Positions 1 to 12,470 of a stretch of 64,000 bases of DNA are shown here, piece by piece; positions within the stretch are counted from its first letter, which is position 1, and each line of letters begins with the position of its first letter. Made by a program: the position numbers and the translations under genes. The DNA is from Toxonevra muliebris (lineage: Eukaryota; Arthropoda; Insecta; Diptera; Pallopteridae). Location of the stretch: the NCBI GenBank assembly GCA_963691655.1, contig OY829328.1:81658400-81722399 (forward strand), written 5' to 3'. The notes below the pieces were generated by a model, which saw only the letters and a program-made list of their open reading frames with translations, had not been told where the DNA came from and searched no databases.

Positions 1-1602
1 TTTAAAATAAGTAATCAAATAAAGAATTCGATCTGACAACACTTTTTTTTTTGCACCGCTGAAAATTTTAAGTGAGAATAAAATATTTCAGAAGCTTTTA
101 AAAGTTTCAATCTTTTTCGTCTTCTCACCGGTATGAGATATAAAAATGTGTTATATATGTATGGTTGAGGGATGATGCGACAAGAGAGAAGACGAGAGAT
201 AGATTGACAATACCTGATATGTTTGCGTGTATGTGTGTGTTGATTTTGTTCATTTCCGTGATGTGATATTATTCATTTCACACAAGCAAAACTCAAAAGG
301 GTTGAAACTTTTAAACATGCAAGAAAGATACAATCAAACAATTTTATACCTTCGCACGCACACACACATACACACACACACACTGAAAACAAACGGAAAT
401 GGTAGCGCAATTAATGACAAAAAAATATATGTACAAATTAAATTGCAATCTATATACATTGCACGAAATATTATTTAGATTTGAGTACCTAATGAATCCG
501 CTTGAAACTCTAAATTGTCAATTGCAATTTATTAACGTGCAACTGAGAGTTACTCTAAAAATCGCATGCGATAGAAAAAGTTGAAAAAAAAACTTAAAAG
601 CCTTACAATATGGCAAAAAGCAACAACAATAGCGTAAAAAGAAAAGGTAATAGAACAGATAAGTGCGGTCGTCATCTCTTGCAGACGGCAATCCTCTCTA
701 CGAGACGGGTTCTTAATTTGAGGATAGTGATCAGTGAGGGGTTCGCAAAAAAATTTATATATTTTGTTTTTCTTTCTTTCAAGCTTACAATTATATAGAA
801 TCTTAATTATTTTAATCGATGAAGGTAACAGGCAATTTCAAATAAATAACAAAAATACAACTTTTTATACCATAATATAATTTTGTTCCAGGCTGAGCAG
901 GACTGAGAATATCAAAATTTTATAGTACTAAGTACTCAGTCTAGAAGAGATGTAGGAATTGAATAACATATTTTCTAGTTTCTGTATTTGTCTGCATCTG
1001 TGAAACATAGGGTCACTACAAAGCATTTCAATCTAATTCCGAAACTATGCTCACCAGATTGGTGAAAGAACAGATCAATTCGATTGGAGATTATTGTTAC
1101 TAATGTCACTGTTTTCCATTATCTATTTTTGACATCGTAAGTTTTTGACACCGAACAAGCACATACATATTATCTGTATACGTAACGTCTTCAAAATGTT
1201 CATGGAAGTTCCAGTATATGCCTTTTCTTTTTTCATCAATCGATGATCAATGCAACAATTTTCTTATGCTCAACTCAAACTTTAATTTTTGTAACATTTA
1301 AGTTGTTTCAACTTATCGTTCCGCATAGGTGAAGTTGGGAAGCGCTAGAAAATCACTTTTTAATACTGCTGTCTCGGTTATGAAGTTAAATTAAAATTTA
1401 ATTTATTGTTTTAGTGTATTAGGTCTTAAAACAACTGAGGAACTCCAAATCAAAACGCAATAAATGACACTAAACTATTCAATTTTTGAAGTAAAACTTC
1501 TTTAGCGGGGCCGTGAATTGAAAATGCTGCAATGGAAACAACATTGAAATGAAACTAATAAGAAACGAAGTTACACTAACAACAGTGTTTAGCGAACGAG
1601 GT
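1..1602. other. AT-rich stretch without recognisable gene
   Basis: Short open frames here show no family resemblance and no coding-like composition. A CA-type microsatellite lies at about 356-382. I see no exon, RNA gene or clear transposon. Confidence 0.5.
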
Positions 1603-1860
1603 CATATCGCTCATTTACTAAAAGACTGTCATAAGTAAAAAAAAACACGATTTTTGAGTTAATGATACAGAATTATTCATTTTATCACGCTTTATATTGT
1701 GTAAAAATTTCATATTAATATCTTGTATACTCTGCGCATGAGAATTATAAGGTTTCTTCTTTTTTTCTACAAAGTGGGAGTCAATTGAAAACTTTAAACG
1801 CGTTTTCTGCTAAATCGCGTTTTTTGAGTTATGACAGTCTTTTAGTAAATGAGCGATATG
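1603..1860. mobile_element. 258-bp MITE-like element with perfect 32-bp terminal inverted repeats
   Basis: The 32 bases at 1603-1634 are the exact reverse complement of 1829-1860. Each arm begins CATATCGCTCATTTAC at its outer end. There is no coding capacity inside. Perfect long arms on a short AT-rich core indicate a non-autonomous DNA transposon or a foldback element. I could not identify the superfamily or a clean target-site duplication. Confidence 0.75.
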
Positions 1861-4859
1861 GGGATCGGCAACATACAAACAAACAGAGAGTCGACTTCAC
1901 GCAGTTTTATCTCATGTACATTAGTGTGAAAACTTGATTCCATACAGCTGAACTTTCCTCTCTTATGTTTTATACGTTCAATCCGATTTTTACCCGATTT
2001 TTCTCACCCATTTTACATATTCTCTATTGTTATCTTGTTCAATCTGCTACAGCTTTTATATACAACGATTTCGATCGACCGATTTTGCATTTTTACTGCT
2101 TCTCTGTTATTCATTTTACACGAGTGGAACAGAGATGCAAAATTTGCAAATGGCAAACGTCAAAAATTGTTGTAAAATCGTTGGTACAGCCAATTTTGAC
2201 TCGTTTACTTTCGTTTCCCCTCCCTCGCGAACAAACAGAAAATCGGTGAGAGAAATCGGTGTGTGTAAAAGTTGACGTATTACGTTGTGTTTGCGTCAGC
2301 AAGTGTAGAGAGTATCGACAGAATAAAAGCAACAAAAAAATAGAGAGAAAAAGACTGCAAAAACTTCAAAAGAATGTTTTGATAAATTTTTCTAATATTT
2401 TTCAAATAAAAAACAAAGTTTCACTTCTACTCTGAGTGCGCCTGCCGACACATAACTTTTTACGTTTTGATTTGGATCTCCTCAATTTAGTTAGATCATG
2501 AAACTTCTGCAGAGCATTGAATTTTAAGTCAGAGTCTTCTCCTATTTCGTATTCGCTGCAAGCGAGTTAATAGCCCAGTTTTTGGGGTTTCTACTTAACT
2601 TGAAATAATGTAAGAGTTGTTTAGCTTTTGAGAGATTATAGTGAAGCAAAATCATTCAACACTACACTTAGATAAACTTGAGAAAATTAAAAAAAATTGA
2701 GAAAAAGTGTTTCCTTAACCTCATTCAAAGGAACTAGTACTGGTTTCGAAATATATCCAACAAAGAGTCTAGGCTTTGACATTATAATTCCCAACTATAT
2801 TATTATCTCTTGATAACCAAATGAATCTTACATAGTTGCCCTAGTTTAATAATTTCTCTCTTCTCTTTCAGATTATAGTTTAAAAAGTCAAGCTCTTAAG
2901 ATTATCCAGGATAATTGCTACATCCTTCCCGCAGCATAATTAATTCACATCTTTAGCGTTTTATAGCATCTTAGCGCAATAATCATATGTTGGAAAGTAA
3001 AACAAAGTTTAAGAACTCCTGCTCTACAGAGCCAAGTATCGATTGTTCGTAGTCGTCGTCGTTGTCGTTTGCTCTGTTGCCGTCGTCAATATTGTCGTCG
3101 TCGTCGTTGTCGCTTTCGTGTGTGTTTGCTGCTAGTGAGTGTTTTCGTACCAATCGTACGTAACGTCCTTGCTGGCTGCTGATGTTTTCTTCTTCTACTG
3201 CGGCTGTTGTCATTCAATAAACTTTTTACTTCGTTGTCCGGGTGCGAGCAAAGTAGGAGTCTCTTACGTAAATATATTCCAAAAATAATAAAATAAAAAA
3301 CCAAAAAATTAACAATAAAGAATAAAATACAAAAAAAACAAAAACAATTCAAATCGTTTAAAATATTGCCAGAAAATATAACGAAAAAAAAAGAAACGCA
3401 AAATTGCAAATATTTAAAAATAATTTTTGACATTTAAAAAAAGAAAAAAAATACTATAGTTTTCTTTTCTTTTTCCTGCACTACATTATTACGCAAAGTT
3501 TTCTTATACTAACACAGAAAAAGAACAAACATTTCTCAGTTAAATTTTGCATAAAATATTAAATATTTTCTAATAAAACATAATGGAATGTGTGAGAAAA
3601 AAGTGAAAGATTATGGAAAATTTTAAAGTATTAGCTAAAGTATTCTAAGTGCACACATATGAAAAAAAGAATGAACAAATTGTTGAAAAAAAATATATAA
3701 ATGAAATAGTACTGAAAGCAAAGATTAGTGTCAAAATTTTAATCGATATTTTTATGGCTTGTGTGCCTTTTCCTCCTACTCTTCACACAGGCACAAACAT
3801 ACAAGCACACACACACATATTGCACACAATCACACATACACAAACTATTAAAATCCATTTTTCACTAATTGACTACTACTATTACATAAGAGAGACGAGG
3901 TGCTGTGTTGGTTTTGCTTCTTTCTTTTTTTTTTTTTTTGAATAAAAAGTGCACTTAAATCTTAAGCAAATTGCAATCTATGAATACATACTTACATACA
4001 CATACACATACATACATATATGTATTTAATTTGACAAGTCTTTTTGATTGATCATTAAAGTATCTATTTAATTTCAAGTACTTATGGCATCGCTTTTGAA
4101 ATCGCTTCAAATCACTATAGAGAGAGAAAGAAAAAAGTGTATTTTCAGCATTTATCTAGGTCAGTTATTGAATTTTCAACTATTGCATATTACAATAGCA
4201 AGTACTACAACAACAGCGGCAGTACAATAAAATAAAGAAAGCAATCATTTTGAAAGTGTCAAAGTGACAGCGGTAACCAAAGTACAAAAAAAAAAAAAAT
4301 TAAAAAAATGGGGGAGAAAACAACAAAGATATTCCTCTACTTCCAGAAACATAACCTGAAAACTCTCCCAAATTCGCGCGCTCTTATTCTCACTCTCTCT
4401 GTCTTTCACTCCATGCGTTCAGCACTAACTTCTGTTTAGTCAAGCTTTTTGGTTGTTTTTTGTTTTTGTTTGCGATTACTAAATCAGAAGAGGATGAAAT
4501 AAAAAAGTCCTTTTTTTATTAGCGTAACAAAAAGTATAAAAAACGAAAAAAACGAAAAGCTTTTGCCACTTTTTTCCCTCAAATGAGCACATCACAAAAA
4601 ATCTAAATTTCATTTGATTGTATTGGTTGCCGTGTAATAGTTTTGGTTGTTGTTGTTTTTCAACACTCATAAAAATTTATGATTTCATTTGTTTTTGTAA
4701 CAATTTCATTTCCCTGCTTCAACATACAATAGAAGGAATTTTGCATGTGTCTCTATGTGACTTGTTGTTTTTTTTTTTTTTTTTTTCTACCTATCGCTGG
4801 TTGACATGACGAATTCGTTCTCTAATTAGGTCGTCATCGTTGTTCGTAGCGTCATCATC
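1861..4859. other. Non-coding region with CGT-repeat patch
   Basis: No conserved coding exon is visible. A GC-richer stretch at about 2130-2320 and a (GTCGTC)n-type trinucleotide patch at about 3048-3115 stand out from the AT-rich background. Such patches are common in fly 5' UTRs and promoters, so this may hold an upstream non-coding exon of the Ly6 gene, but no splice chain can be proven. CA repeats lie at about 3805-3842. Confidence 0.35.
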
Positions 4860-5212
4860 AGCAGCCATGTTCAACAACAAAAATAACGGCAACATCATTG
4901 TTGTAAATATCATCCAACTATCTGTGCAGTGTTCTCTCGTTAATCTTTTAACGTGTGCTGCACCAACTCTCTCTCCGTTCTCACTCTCTTGAAACTTTTG
5001 ACATATGCTGCATCAACGCTCTCTTTCTCTCCTCTCTCTGCTTTCGCTCTGTCATAATCTTTTGCCGTATACTGCAATTTAATAGACACAGAGAGAGAAA
5101 GAGAGAGAGGGAAGAGAGAGAATGAACTGCAACAGTAGCAGTACTTAAAAAGAACGCTAAAACTAAATTGAGCGGCGCCTATACTCTCTCAAAGCATGCG
5201 CGCCTTTTACAC
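4860..5212 (+). promoter_or_regulatory. CT/GA-rich array upstream of the Ly6 gene, possible GAGA-factor region
   Basis: Clusters of CTCTCT/GAGAGA (e.g. 4966-4990, 5015-5040, 5091-5122) alternate with a three-times repeated motif CTTTTNNCRTRYRCTGCA at about 4947, 4996 and 5059. GAGA repeats are bound by Trithorax-like (GAGA factor) in flies and often mark promoters. It lies 0.6-1 kb before the first coding exon of the Ly6 gene. A regulatory role is inferred from composition and position only. The CT and GA tracts could also pair into a hairpin. Confidence 0.4.
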
Positions 5213-5825
5213 ACTTGCAATAATAAATTTTGCAAATTTTTTTTTTTTTTTTTTTTTTAACTTGTCAAAATAAAAATTAATAAATTCATTACGAAATTAA
5301 GCAAAACAAATTTTTTGAACGTATGAACGTATGGATGCATGCATAGAATTAGCAAATGCTATAATTGACGTAATTGCACACACACACACTTGCAGATATT
5401 TTTAGTTTTTTCTTTTTGAAAAAGATTGCTATTTATAACGATTTGAGAATTTTAATTAAACCAAAAAAACTAAACACAAATCAACTACATTTTTAACTAC
5501 ATATTTCAGTTATACATAAGTGGTATGGTATGTCGGTATAACATTAATACAACAACAGCAAAAATAACTACAGAGTTATAACAACAAGAGCGACAAAAAC
5601 AACAACTTACTTAAAAAAAAGAAAATAAAAAGTAAAAGTACCTGTGTTTTGACCTACTAAATCTCGAACTTATTCAATTCGTAGTTTGTTGGTAATAAAC
5701 GAAAAAAAAAAGAAAAAAAAAAGAACAGAAAAAACGAAAATTAAACCAAACCAAACCAAAGAAACAAAAAAACACATTCGTTTTTATTCGTTGTAATTAA
5801 ATTGAATTGCAAAAAAAAAAAAAAA

Positions 5826-5889
5826 ATGTCGTCGTCGCCATTTCTTGAAAGGATTTTGTTGTTGTTAGGCGTTTTATGCTGTTTACAAG
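5826..5889 (+). CDS. Ly6 gene coding exon 1 (signal peptide)
   Basis: ATG at 5826 is the only start giving a signal peptide in frame with exon 2. The exon encodes 21 residues plus one base and ends at a consensus donor AAG|GTAAGC. Confidence 0.8.
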
Positions 5890-8800
5890 GTAAGCTCTAA
5901 CTATGTTATGTCGATATGTAAACTAAATGACAGACGGACATACAGACACATACAAAGAAATACACTCACACATAATAATAAACTATGATACTTCAACTGT
6001 TCAATAAATGTTCTATTAACCCATTTGCAGTCACTATAGCCGTGTATTATCTAATGTTCTAAACACATTAAACACGATAGCGACATGACGCCGGCTGCAA
6101 ATGCTGATGCGGTGTCGTCAGCAGCTTGATTAAAATGAATGCAGCAGTATTAAAGTGACTTTGATTTTAGTTATAGATGCAAATAGTTTTTTTTTTTCAA
6201 TTTTCTTTCTACTACTTGCAATGCTTTTCTCTTCAGATAGTAAAAGAAGAGGTTTTCTGACCAAGGCTTGCTCAGAAAGATATTCTTTCATCTCCTTTCA
6301 GAGTTTTATGAGTTCTGAATGAATAGAAAATGGCATTTAAGTAATGAAAATTAACCCGAAAGACATTTTCAATTCCATATTTTTGGAGAGGAAAACTCAT
6401 CTTGAGGTTTTGTCAAGGGGAAAAAATAAAAATAGTTTTTATTTGTTTTTTCTTTAAAATAATTTTTGTTTTTTTATTTTACAGTTTTAGAAGAAAAGAA
6501 AAACTTTCTGAGTAACTAAACTTTGGTCAGAAATATATCCTCTTTTATTATCTGAACAGAACTTGTTTTGGACTATGCTATTCTTTTGGCCACATCCATT
6601 TTTTTATTTCTAGAAGTGAAAGGTAATAATTTTTTAATAAACTGATTTATTTTTATCACTTACCTTCGAAAATAACAGGCCAATATAGACATTGATTTAA
6701 GTATTAATCGTTTATCTCTATAAGAAACAACTTCAAGAGTTTTAAGTGTTGACAATTACAGTTATGTCGCTGTCGCTTTCAATGTGTTTGGGGTATTATA
6801 CAGAAACTAGTTTTTTTTGCTACCTAAATAAGTCAGTCGGTTAAGAAACCAATTTTTATTTTTCATTATAATTTTTAATCCATAAATTTAATTTATTTTG
6901 CTCTTCAAAAAAGGAAATTGTTTATGTACGTGTTAGTTATTTGTGATTAGCAAAGACATTGAATGCATTAAATACTTTTAATTCTTCCCAAATTACTCGA
7001 CCACGAAAGTCGAAAAATTAATTTTTTATTGTACATCTATACATACCTCGAAAAATCTATCGCTAATTGCTTTTTCATTGAGCTATAGCTATTAGGTATA
7101 TGAATTATTGTTTTCTATAATAACCGCGAACTTCACTTGACTCCGCTGGTACAGAAAATTTATGCTTGGACATGGTTTCCATGATAACTGTTGGAACTTC
7201 GGCCGGGACAGTTACTTACCCTCTCCCACCTCTTTAAAAAATATTGAATTTTAGCTTTACTTACATATTACTTACTTTAGTTCATTCTGTCATTCTTGAG
7301 AGGTTTTTCGAAAACTGAAACACTGAAAACTTAGAAAAACTATTCAGTCTCATATCTGCAAAATGTGATCCATTTTATTACTTAGCGAGACTTACCGCAA
7401 CTCTAAGCTAGGGCATTAATCCTGTGTAGCTTTTTCATATGAAAACTTTCGTAAGATAAAATTTCTAGTTTTTAAAACGAATGTCGTCGGAACCGTGTGG
7501 ATAAATTACGTTTTAGAGGTGGCTTAAGTTTCACATATATAAATTAAGTGGGTGAGAAATATTTTTCGCGTACTTTGACCAATTTATGGACGTCATTACT
7601 TACTCGTGTGCGTCCGCAGTCGCCAGTGTTAATGCAGACCGTGATTTGTCCATTCGTCACTGTTCGCAGCAATTGAAATTGCGTTACTCGACTAAGTGGA
7701 CGATTTGTATTTGACTATGTGTATAACAATAGGCCCTAGATGGCCGCAGTGATCTGGGAACTATATGCCCACCTCTTTTTAATTCTAATGTGGACGATTT
7801 CACGCAAGATCTTGGTCTAAAAGCGTATAAAATATGAGTACAGCTCAAGTTCAAGAACTGAAGCTGAGCGATTTGACACAGAATCGAATTTTCGGTGAGA
7901 GGGTCTTAGAAAAAGATGATGAATATCCGTTTTTTTTTTACCTAAAAATTGTGTTCAGTTCATTTCTGGTTGAATGCATATGTGAATAAGGAAAATTGCC
8001 TCATTTGGTCTGGTGAGCATTTAAAGGTTATACAAGAGCTTGCAATGAATTCAGCAAAATGCACTGTTTTTTCGGTCTATGGGTCAACGGAATCATCGGT
8101 CCGTATTTCTTTAAAGGCCACATCATTACCGTCAATTGCGCCCGCTATCGTACGATGCTTTCGAGCTTTTGTTGGTATTTAGGTTAGATTTTTCAACCAT
8201 CAAATCTGCGAAGAAAAGTTTACCAACCTATGGTAGATATTATTCTTTTAACCGAGGCCGTTGGTATTAATTCCAATACTCGTATTGATCCAATACTGCG
8301 TATTGATCCCACCACAGTATTGACAGTAATTCTTGCGGCATCTTGTAGAATATTATTCACCAGATCTTCAAAACTGCTTTGTATAGTTAAAAAAAAAATC
8401 CTAGAACTTAATCGAATAAATCTTGCATGTTTTTGAAGACGATTTGCTTGGGTCTCAGTATGCGTTTAGTAGAAGTGTTTGATAGAATTGTTTCCCCTCA
8501 TATTGCTGCAATGAATCCAATTCTGGTGGCCTTAGTTCTAGCAACGAGAACTGTGAACTTGATAAAAAAAAGAAGCTATTTATGACTTTTTACTTCCCTA
8601 GGAAGCTTTAAGCATATTTCCAGTGACATTCAGCTTTAAATTTAATTTATTTTTTACTCTGAGTGAAATGAGTAAAAAAATCAATCATTAATCAATCAAT
8701 GCATAGCTTCACAAAGCGTTTGGGATTATACTCTGGCCATATCAGCTTGGTGATCTTGCATGTGTGTTCAGTCATCCATCTCACGTTCACCGGGTTCAAG

Positions 8801-11712
8801 AACTAAGTTTGAACACTAAGCTTGATGGTTGTTAGTGGGACCCTCGGATAGTTTTTAACTTGTGAAAGAGGCATTTTCGCACTCAAACTAAAATTCTAAT
8901 TGCTCAGAGAATACCCCTTCCTCTACTCTTCCATTCAGTTTAGATCCGTCAGTATAAAAGTAAACCGAATCCTTCTGCTGGAATCGACTCTCGTATTATA
9001 TCCTCTTTCGAAGGAATGGAAGTGATAAAGTGATTGTCTAAGATGAGTGCGGGGAGGGTGTAGTCAATGTTCTTAGATAAAGCAGTAAATTCGGAAAGTA
9101 TTTTGGAACGACCTACAAATGGTTCAGATAAGGGACTGACTGAATTTAGCCTAATAGCCGAATTGGCTCCAATCTGCTTCCCAAAGAGGTTAACAGGGGT
9201 TAAGTAAAGTATGATATCCAACGCTAAGGAAGGGGCTGTTCTTAAGACACCTGCAATCAATCACGATGTCGTTTTTTGAATCTTTCCCAATACTTTTGTG
9301 GAGTTTTTTTTTTTTTTCAAAAGCTGTTCACCAAACTATTCCACTGTAAAATAAAATTTGTCTAATAACTGCTGTAAAAAGCCACTGAACGATTCGAGGT
9401 TCCATAACAAATTTTTTGCCTACTGCTTTTTCATGCCTAATAAATGTATCTACCAGTCACTCAAGAGTCCTCAAGAGACATGAAGTTAAACTGATCGGTC
9501 GGAAGTCGTTTGCTTTGTTATGAGAAGGTTTCACTACTTTGAATATGAAGACTACTTATATGTTTTCATCCATATTTTTTCAATATTGGTTAGTTGTAAG
9601 CAATTGTTAAAGATAACTTCTAACTAAGGAAAAATTATTTCTGAGGCTGTCTGTAGCTCAAACTGGAATAATACCATCCGAACCCAGGTGCCTTAACCTT
9701 TGTATTTTCTTCTTGTTGAGAAATATTATCGCCGATTTATGATTCGTGCTTGCAAGCAATGGGGAAAGTGAGAATCGACAAGAAGTTCAAGAGTCTCTAG
9801 ACTCGGAATAGTCTATACTCTAGGGTTTTACGTGGACGACTTACTTCGGAGACACCCTCAATATTGTTGCAGTATAGTTTTTTGAAACTTCTGAGGCTTT
9901 TTTTCTATAAAGGAGCCTAGCATCTAGCATCCATAGATCCGGGCGTAATACTCAAATTCTTGAGGGAGACTGGGTTAGATAAGGTACTCTAGCCAGAATG
10001 GACTAGGTATAGAAGAGGGACGAACAATAGATCTTACTGGGCGCGGTACAACGACAGAAACCTCTCTAGCAATACAATACAAAGAAGCCATTTATTGGTT
10101 CTTTTTGAGTGACTAAATAGTTTTCTAGATTCCTGATGGTTTGGTTTTGCCTCTAGGTTTCAATGTGGGACATAGATCACTGTACGCATTGTTACATGCA
10201 TTGGCAATTGTTTTTACCACATCATCAAGTCGATCTCTCGATGTGAGGATAAGAGGGTTAACAAAACGGCAGCTTTATACTTAACCCAATCAGTTTTTCT
10301 TTTGTTTATAAACAGAGCTAGGCTGGGAATTTGAGCATCCAAGCGGAACTCAATATATTGATGATCGGAGGGATTGACTAATGATTGTATAAATAATTTA
10401 TTTATTGGTGATTATGACTAATTATTTAAATATGATTAAATTTAGCCATGATTCGTTAGTGGTGACAAAAATTTTAATTGCCTAGTTAGTTAAATGAAAC
10501 AAATCAATTGATTCTGCCGTACTCTGAGATGTAGGGGAAAGTGGGGAATATCGAACCACACTTTGATTTTGACCTAAAATCGTAATTTTTCAAAATTTGA
10601 GAAATGGAGGTTAAACTAGAAGCAAAATGCCAAGTTTTGGGAGTTGCAGAATTTCAAAATTCGAATTTGTTGTAAGGTTTTAAGAGTTATACCAAAATCT
10701 TCGATTTTGTCATTTTGAAAAATCGTGGGGGAATGTCGAACCACTTTACAAATTGAGAAAATCCGAACAAATATTGATGTAAAACGTTTATTTATGACAA
10801 CATAAGATTTGAATGAAAAATATTAAGAAAAAATCAATGTTATTTATTCGGAGTCGCAGTTTTTGCATGTGAAATAGCCACCAGTCATGTGTACACATCG
10901 CAAGTGAGCAGCTCGATCGCACTCGTTGCAATGAATCGTGTTGTTTCGGTTCTGCTTCTTAGCCAATTTCTTGCCGCAAATGATGCAGGAATCATGATCT
11001 ACGTCTTAAAAACTACCTATAACTATTTTTTTTTCGATAATTTACTATATAACTAAGTGGTTCGATATTCCCCATGGTTCGAAATTCCCCACATTCCCCT
11101 ACATAGAAAATACTTAAACTTATATTATTAACATTCAATCAAGTATTTATATTTATAAAAAAAATATGATTTAAATTTCAGTTACTACGGCCTTAATGTG
11201 TTACGATTGCAACAGTGCATACGATCCAAGTTGTGCTGACCCCTTCCATCCCTATTCATTAGGTAAAGTTAATTGCACCCAACAGGAGCCGCTTGAACAT
11301 CTCAAGGATAAGTATAAACCAATGTTGTGCCGTAAGACAATACAAAAAGGTAAATATCTATCTAAATACATATGTATATATATATATATACATAAAAAAT
11401 AATTATAAATCTCTTTTCTCAACTTCACATTCCATTCGTTCATAATTCACAGTCTATGGTAAGGAGCGCGTAGTCCGCGGCTGTGGCTACATACCCGATG
11501 AACGTACAGATGACATAGAATGCATGAGACGTTCCGGTACTCATGATGTGCAGGCAATCTATTGCGCATGCACAACAGAGCTTTGCAATCATGCTGCAAC
11601 AACACTGCTTAACAAGAATTTCATACTTAATGCAATACCCTATACATTAGCAACACTGTTTTTAATCATTTCATGTAATTTAAATAGTTTAAATTTTATG
11701 CAAAATTCATAA
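5826..11712 (+). CDS. Ly6/uPAR three-finger protein, GPI-anchored type (exons 5826-5889, 11182-11349, 11453-11712)
   Basis: Spliced product of 163 aa. Exon 1 gives a signal peptide (SSSPFLERILLLLGVLCCL) and exons 2 and 3 the three-finger domain. Ten cysteines sit at residues 28, 31, 39, 53, 71, 88, 101, 115, 117 and 122, opening with CYDC and closing with CACTTELCN, the LCN hallmark of the family. NCT at residue 52 is a possible N-glycosylation site. A hydrophobic C-terminus (about residues 140-155) fits a GPI-attachment signal. Both introns are phase 1 with GT-AG ends (AAG|GTAAGC, TTTCAG|, AAG|GTAAAT, TTCACAG|). Fly relatives (quiver/sleepless, boudin, crooked, coiled) act at the cell surface in channel regulation, septate junctions or tracheal development. 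I cannot say which paralogue this is. AATAAA follows at 11996. Confidence 0.88.
7791..8400 (+). pseudogene. Decayed Tc1/mariner-type transposase fragment
   Basis: Conceptual translation across several frames gives LKLSDLTQNRIF, then HFWLNAYVNKENCLIW, then a block around 8090-8160 resembling the IIGPYFF...VNxxRYRxM stretch. These blocks occur in that order in a widespread insect DDE transposase group. Frameshifts and stops are numerous and the third catalytic region is not recognisable. It lies in the first intron of the Ly6 gene, on the same strand. Confidence 0.6.
8870..10390 (-). mobile_element. Degenerate non-LTR retrotransposon (LOA/I/R1-like), antisense in Ly6 intron
   Basis: Read on the minus strand from 10390 down, fragments appear in element order. 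They are an endonuclease end (NKRKTDWVKYKAAV), RT blocks (KAPG near 9690; DFRPISLTSCLLRTLE near 9460-9510), then the post-RT stretch AVIRQILFYSGIVW and SLALDIILYLTPVNL, and the RNase H start TDGSKLNGRVEEGVFS near 8900-8950. The central RT with the catalytic YADD is missing, and many frameshifts and stops are present, so the copy is dead. Confidence 0.65.
10534..11099. mobile_element. 566-bp TIR element retaining a PHD-finger-coding end
   Basis: Terminal inverted repeats begin GGGGAAAGTGGGGAATATCG at the left and GGGGAATGTGGGGAAT at the right (read inward), flanked by TA on both sides. A GGGGAATRTCGAACCAC-type motif also recurs inside. This is a deletion derivative of a TA-targeting (Tc1/mariner/pogo-type) transposon. 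Its only coding remnant is the zinc-finger end annotated at 10844-11005. It sits just before exon 2 of the Ly6 gene. Confidence 0.7.
10844..11005 (-). pseudogene. C-terminal C4HC3 (PHD-type) zinc finger of a lost transposase
   Basis: The minus strand encodes about 53 residues with the spacing C-x2-C-x15-C-x2-C-x4-H-x2-C-x9-C-x2-C, a textbook PHD pattern (SCIICGKK ... HCNECDRAAHLRC ... FTCKNCDSE), ending at a stop. A stop lies just upstream in the same frame. Several insect pogo-type and piggyBac-type transposases end in a cysteine-rich PHD- or RING-like finger, so this is most simply the tail of the parent element's transposase. Confidence 0.65.
11182..11349 (+). CDS. Ly6 gene coding exon 2
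   Basis: Preceded by the acceptor TTTAAATTTCAG and followed by the donor AAG|GTAAAT. It encodes the first five cysteines of the three-finger domain (CYDC through the LCRK cysteine). Confidence 0.88.
11453..11712 (+). CDS. Ly6 gene coding exon 3 with GPI signal and stop
   Basis: Preceded by the acceptor ATAATTCACAG. It encodes five cysteines ending ELCN, then a linker and a hydrophobic tail. The stop TAA is at 11710-11712. Confidence 0.88.
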
Positions 11713-12470
11713 ATATTTTGGAAATAATTTTATTATTTTATAATGTCATCCGAGGAGAAGAAGACGAAAAAAGCAAAAAAAAAAACCATAAACAGAAAAA
11801 GAAATATGCAGTAGATAAAAATGATATATATATATATATATATAAAAAAAAAGAAATAACAACAACAACAACAACTGAACAACAGATAGAAGAAGAAATA
11901 TTTATGAGTAAAATATAAAAGAAAAATACAAAAACAATACTAAAAAACTTTTGCAAAAACGTATGTATGTGTTCGAAATATGAAATTCTTTAAAAAATAA
12001 ATAATAAATGTAATTGTATGTGTTAGGGATAAATATCCTTCAAAAGCAAAAAAAAAAAAAAAATAAATAAAAACAAAGAAAAGAAGAAGTTAATTCCATC
12101 GTGACAAGCAGAGAATTTTCTTTTCTTTTTTTTTCTACATACTTACATATCTTATTATTTATTTATTATTGACTAATTCATAGAAGCACAGAAAGAAAAA
12201 GGAAATATATCTACACTTTGTTAGTTATAAGTTTAAAAATCATAAATTAGAGCAACGATTATAATTATCAATTCCAAACTTCAGATACTTCGATTAATGT
12301 ATAACTTAAAAATTATTTATAATGCTAAGTACTCTGTCGTTTACCAAAAAAAAAAAGAAAAGATATATATATGTAAATGTGATACAGTTATTAAACTTCT
12401 TTAGAAGTTATGTACTTACTTAGTTTTAAACATATTTACAAATTCTATATGAAAACCAAATTTAAATGAA
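11713..12470 (+). other. Ly6 3' UTR and downstream AT-rich DNA
   Basis: Polyadenylation-type hexamers AATAAA occur at 11996 and again after 12060. A short AT microsatellite lies at about 11825-11842. No further coding sequence is seen. Confidence 0.5.

Noticed and set aside
2983..3213. Minus-strand open frame rich in Asp/Asn
   Set aside because: It is the translation of a GTC-type trinucleotide patch; no conserved domain, and the overlapping frames are equally open.
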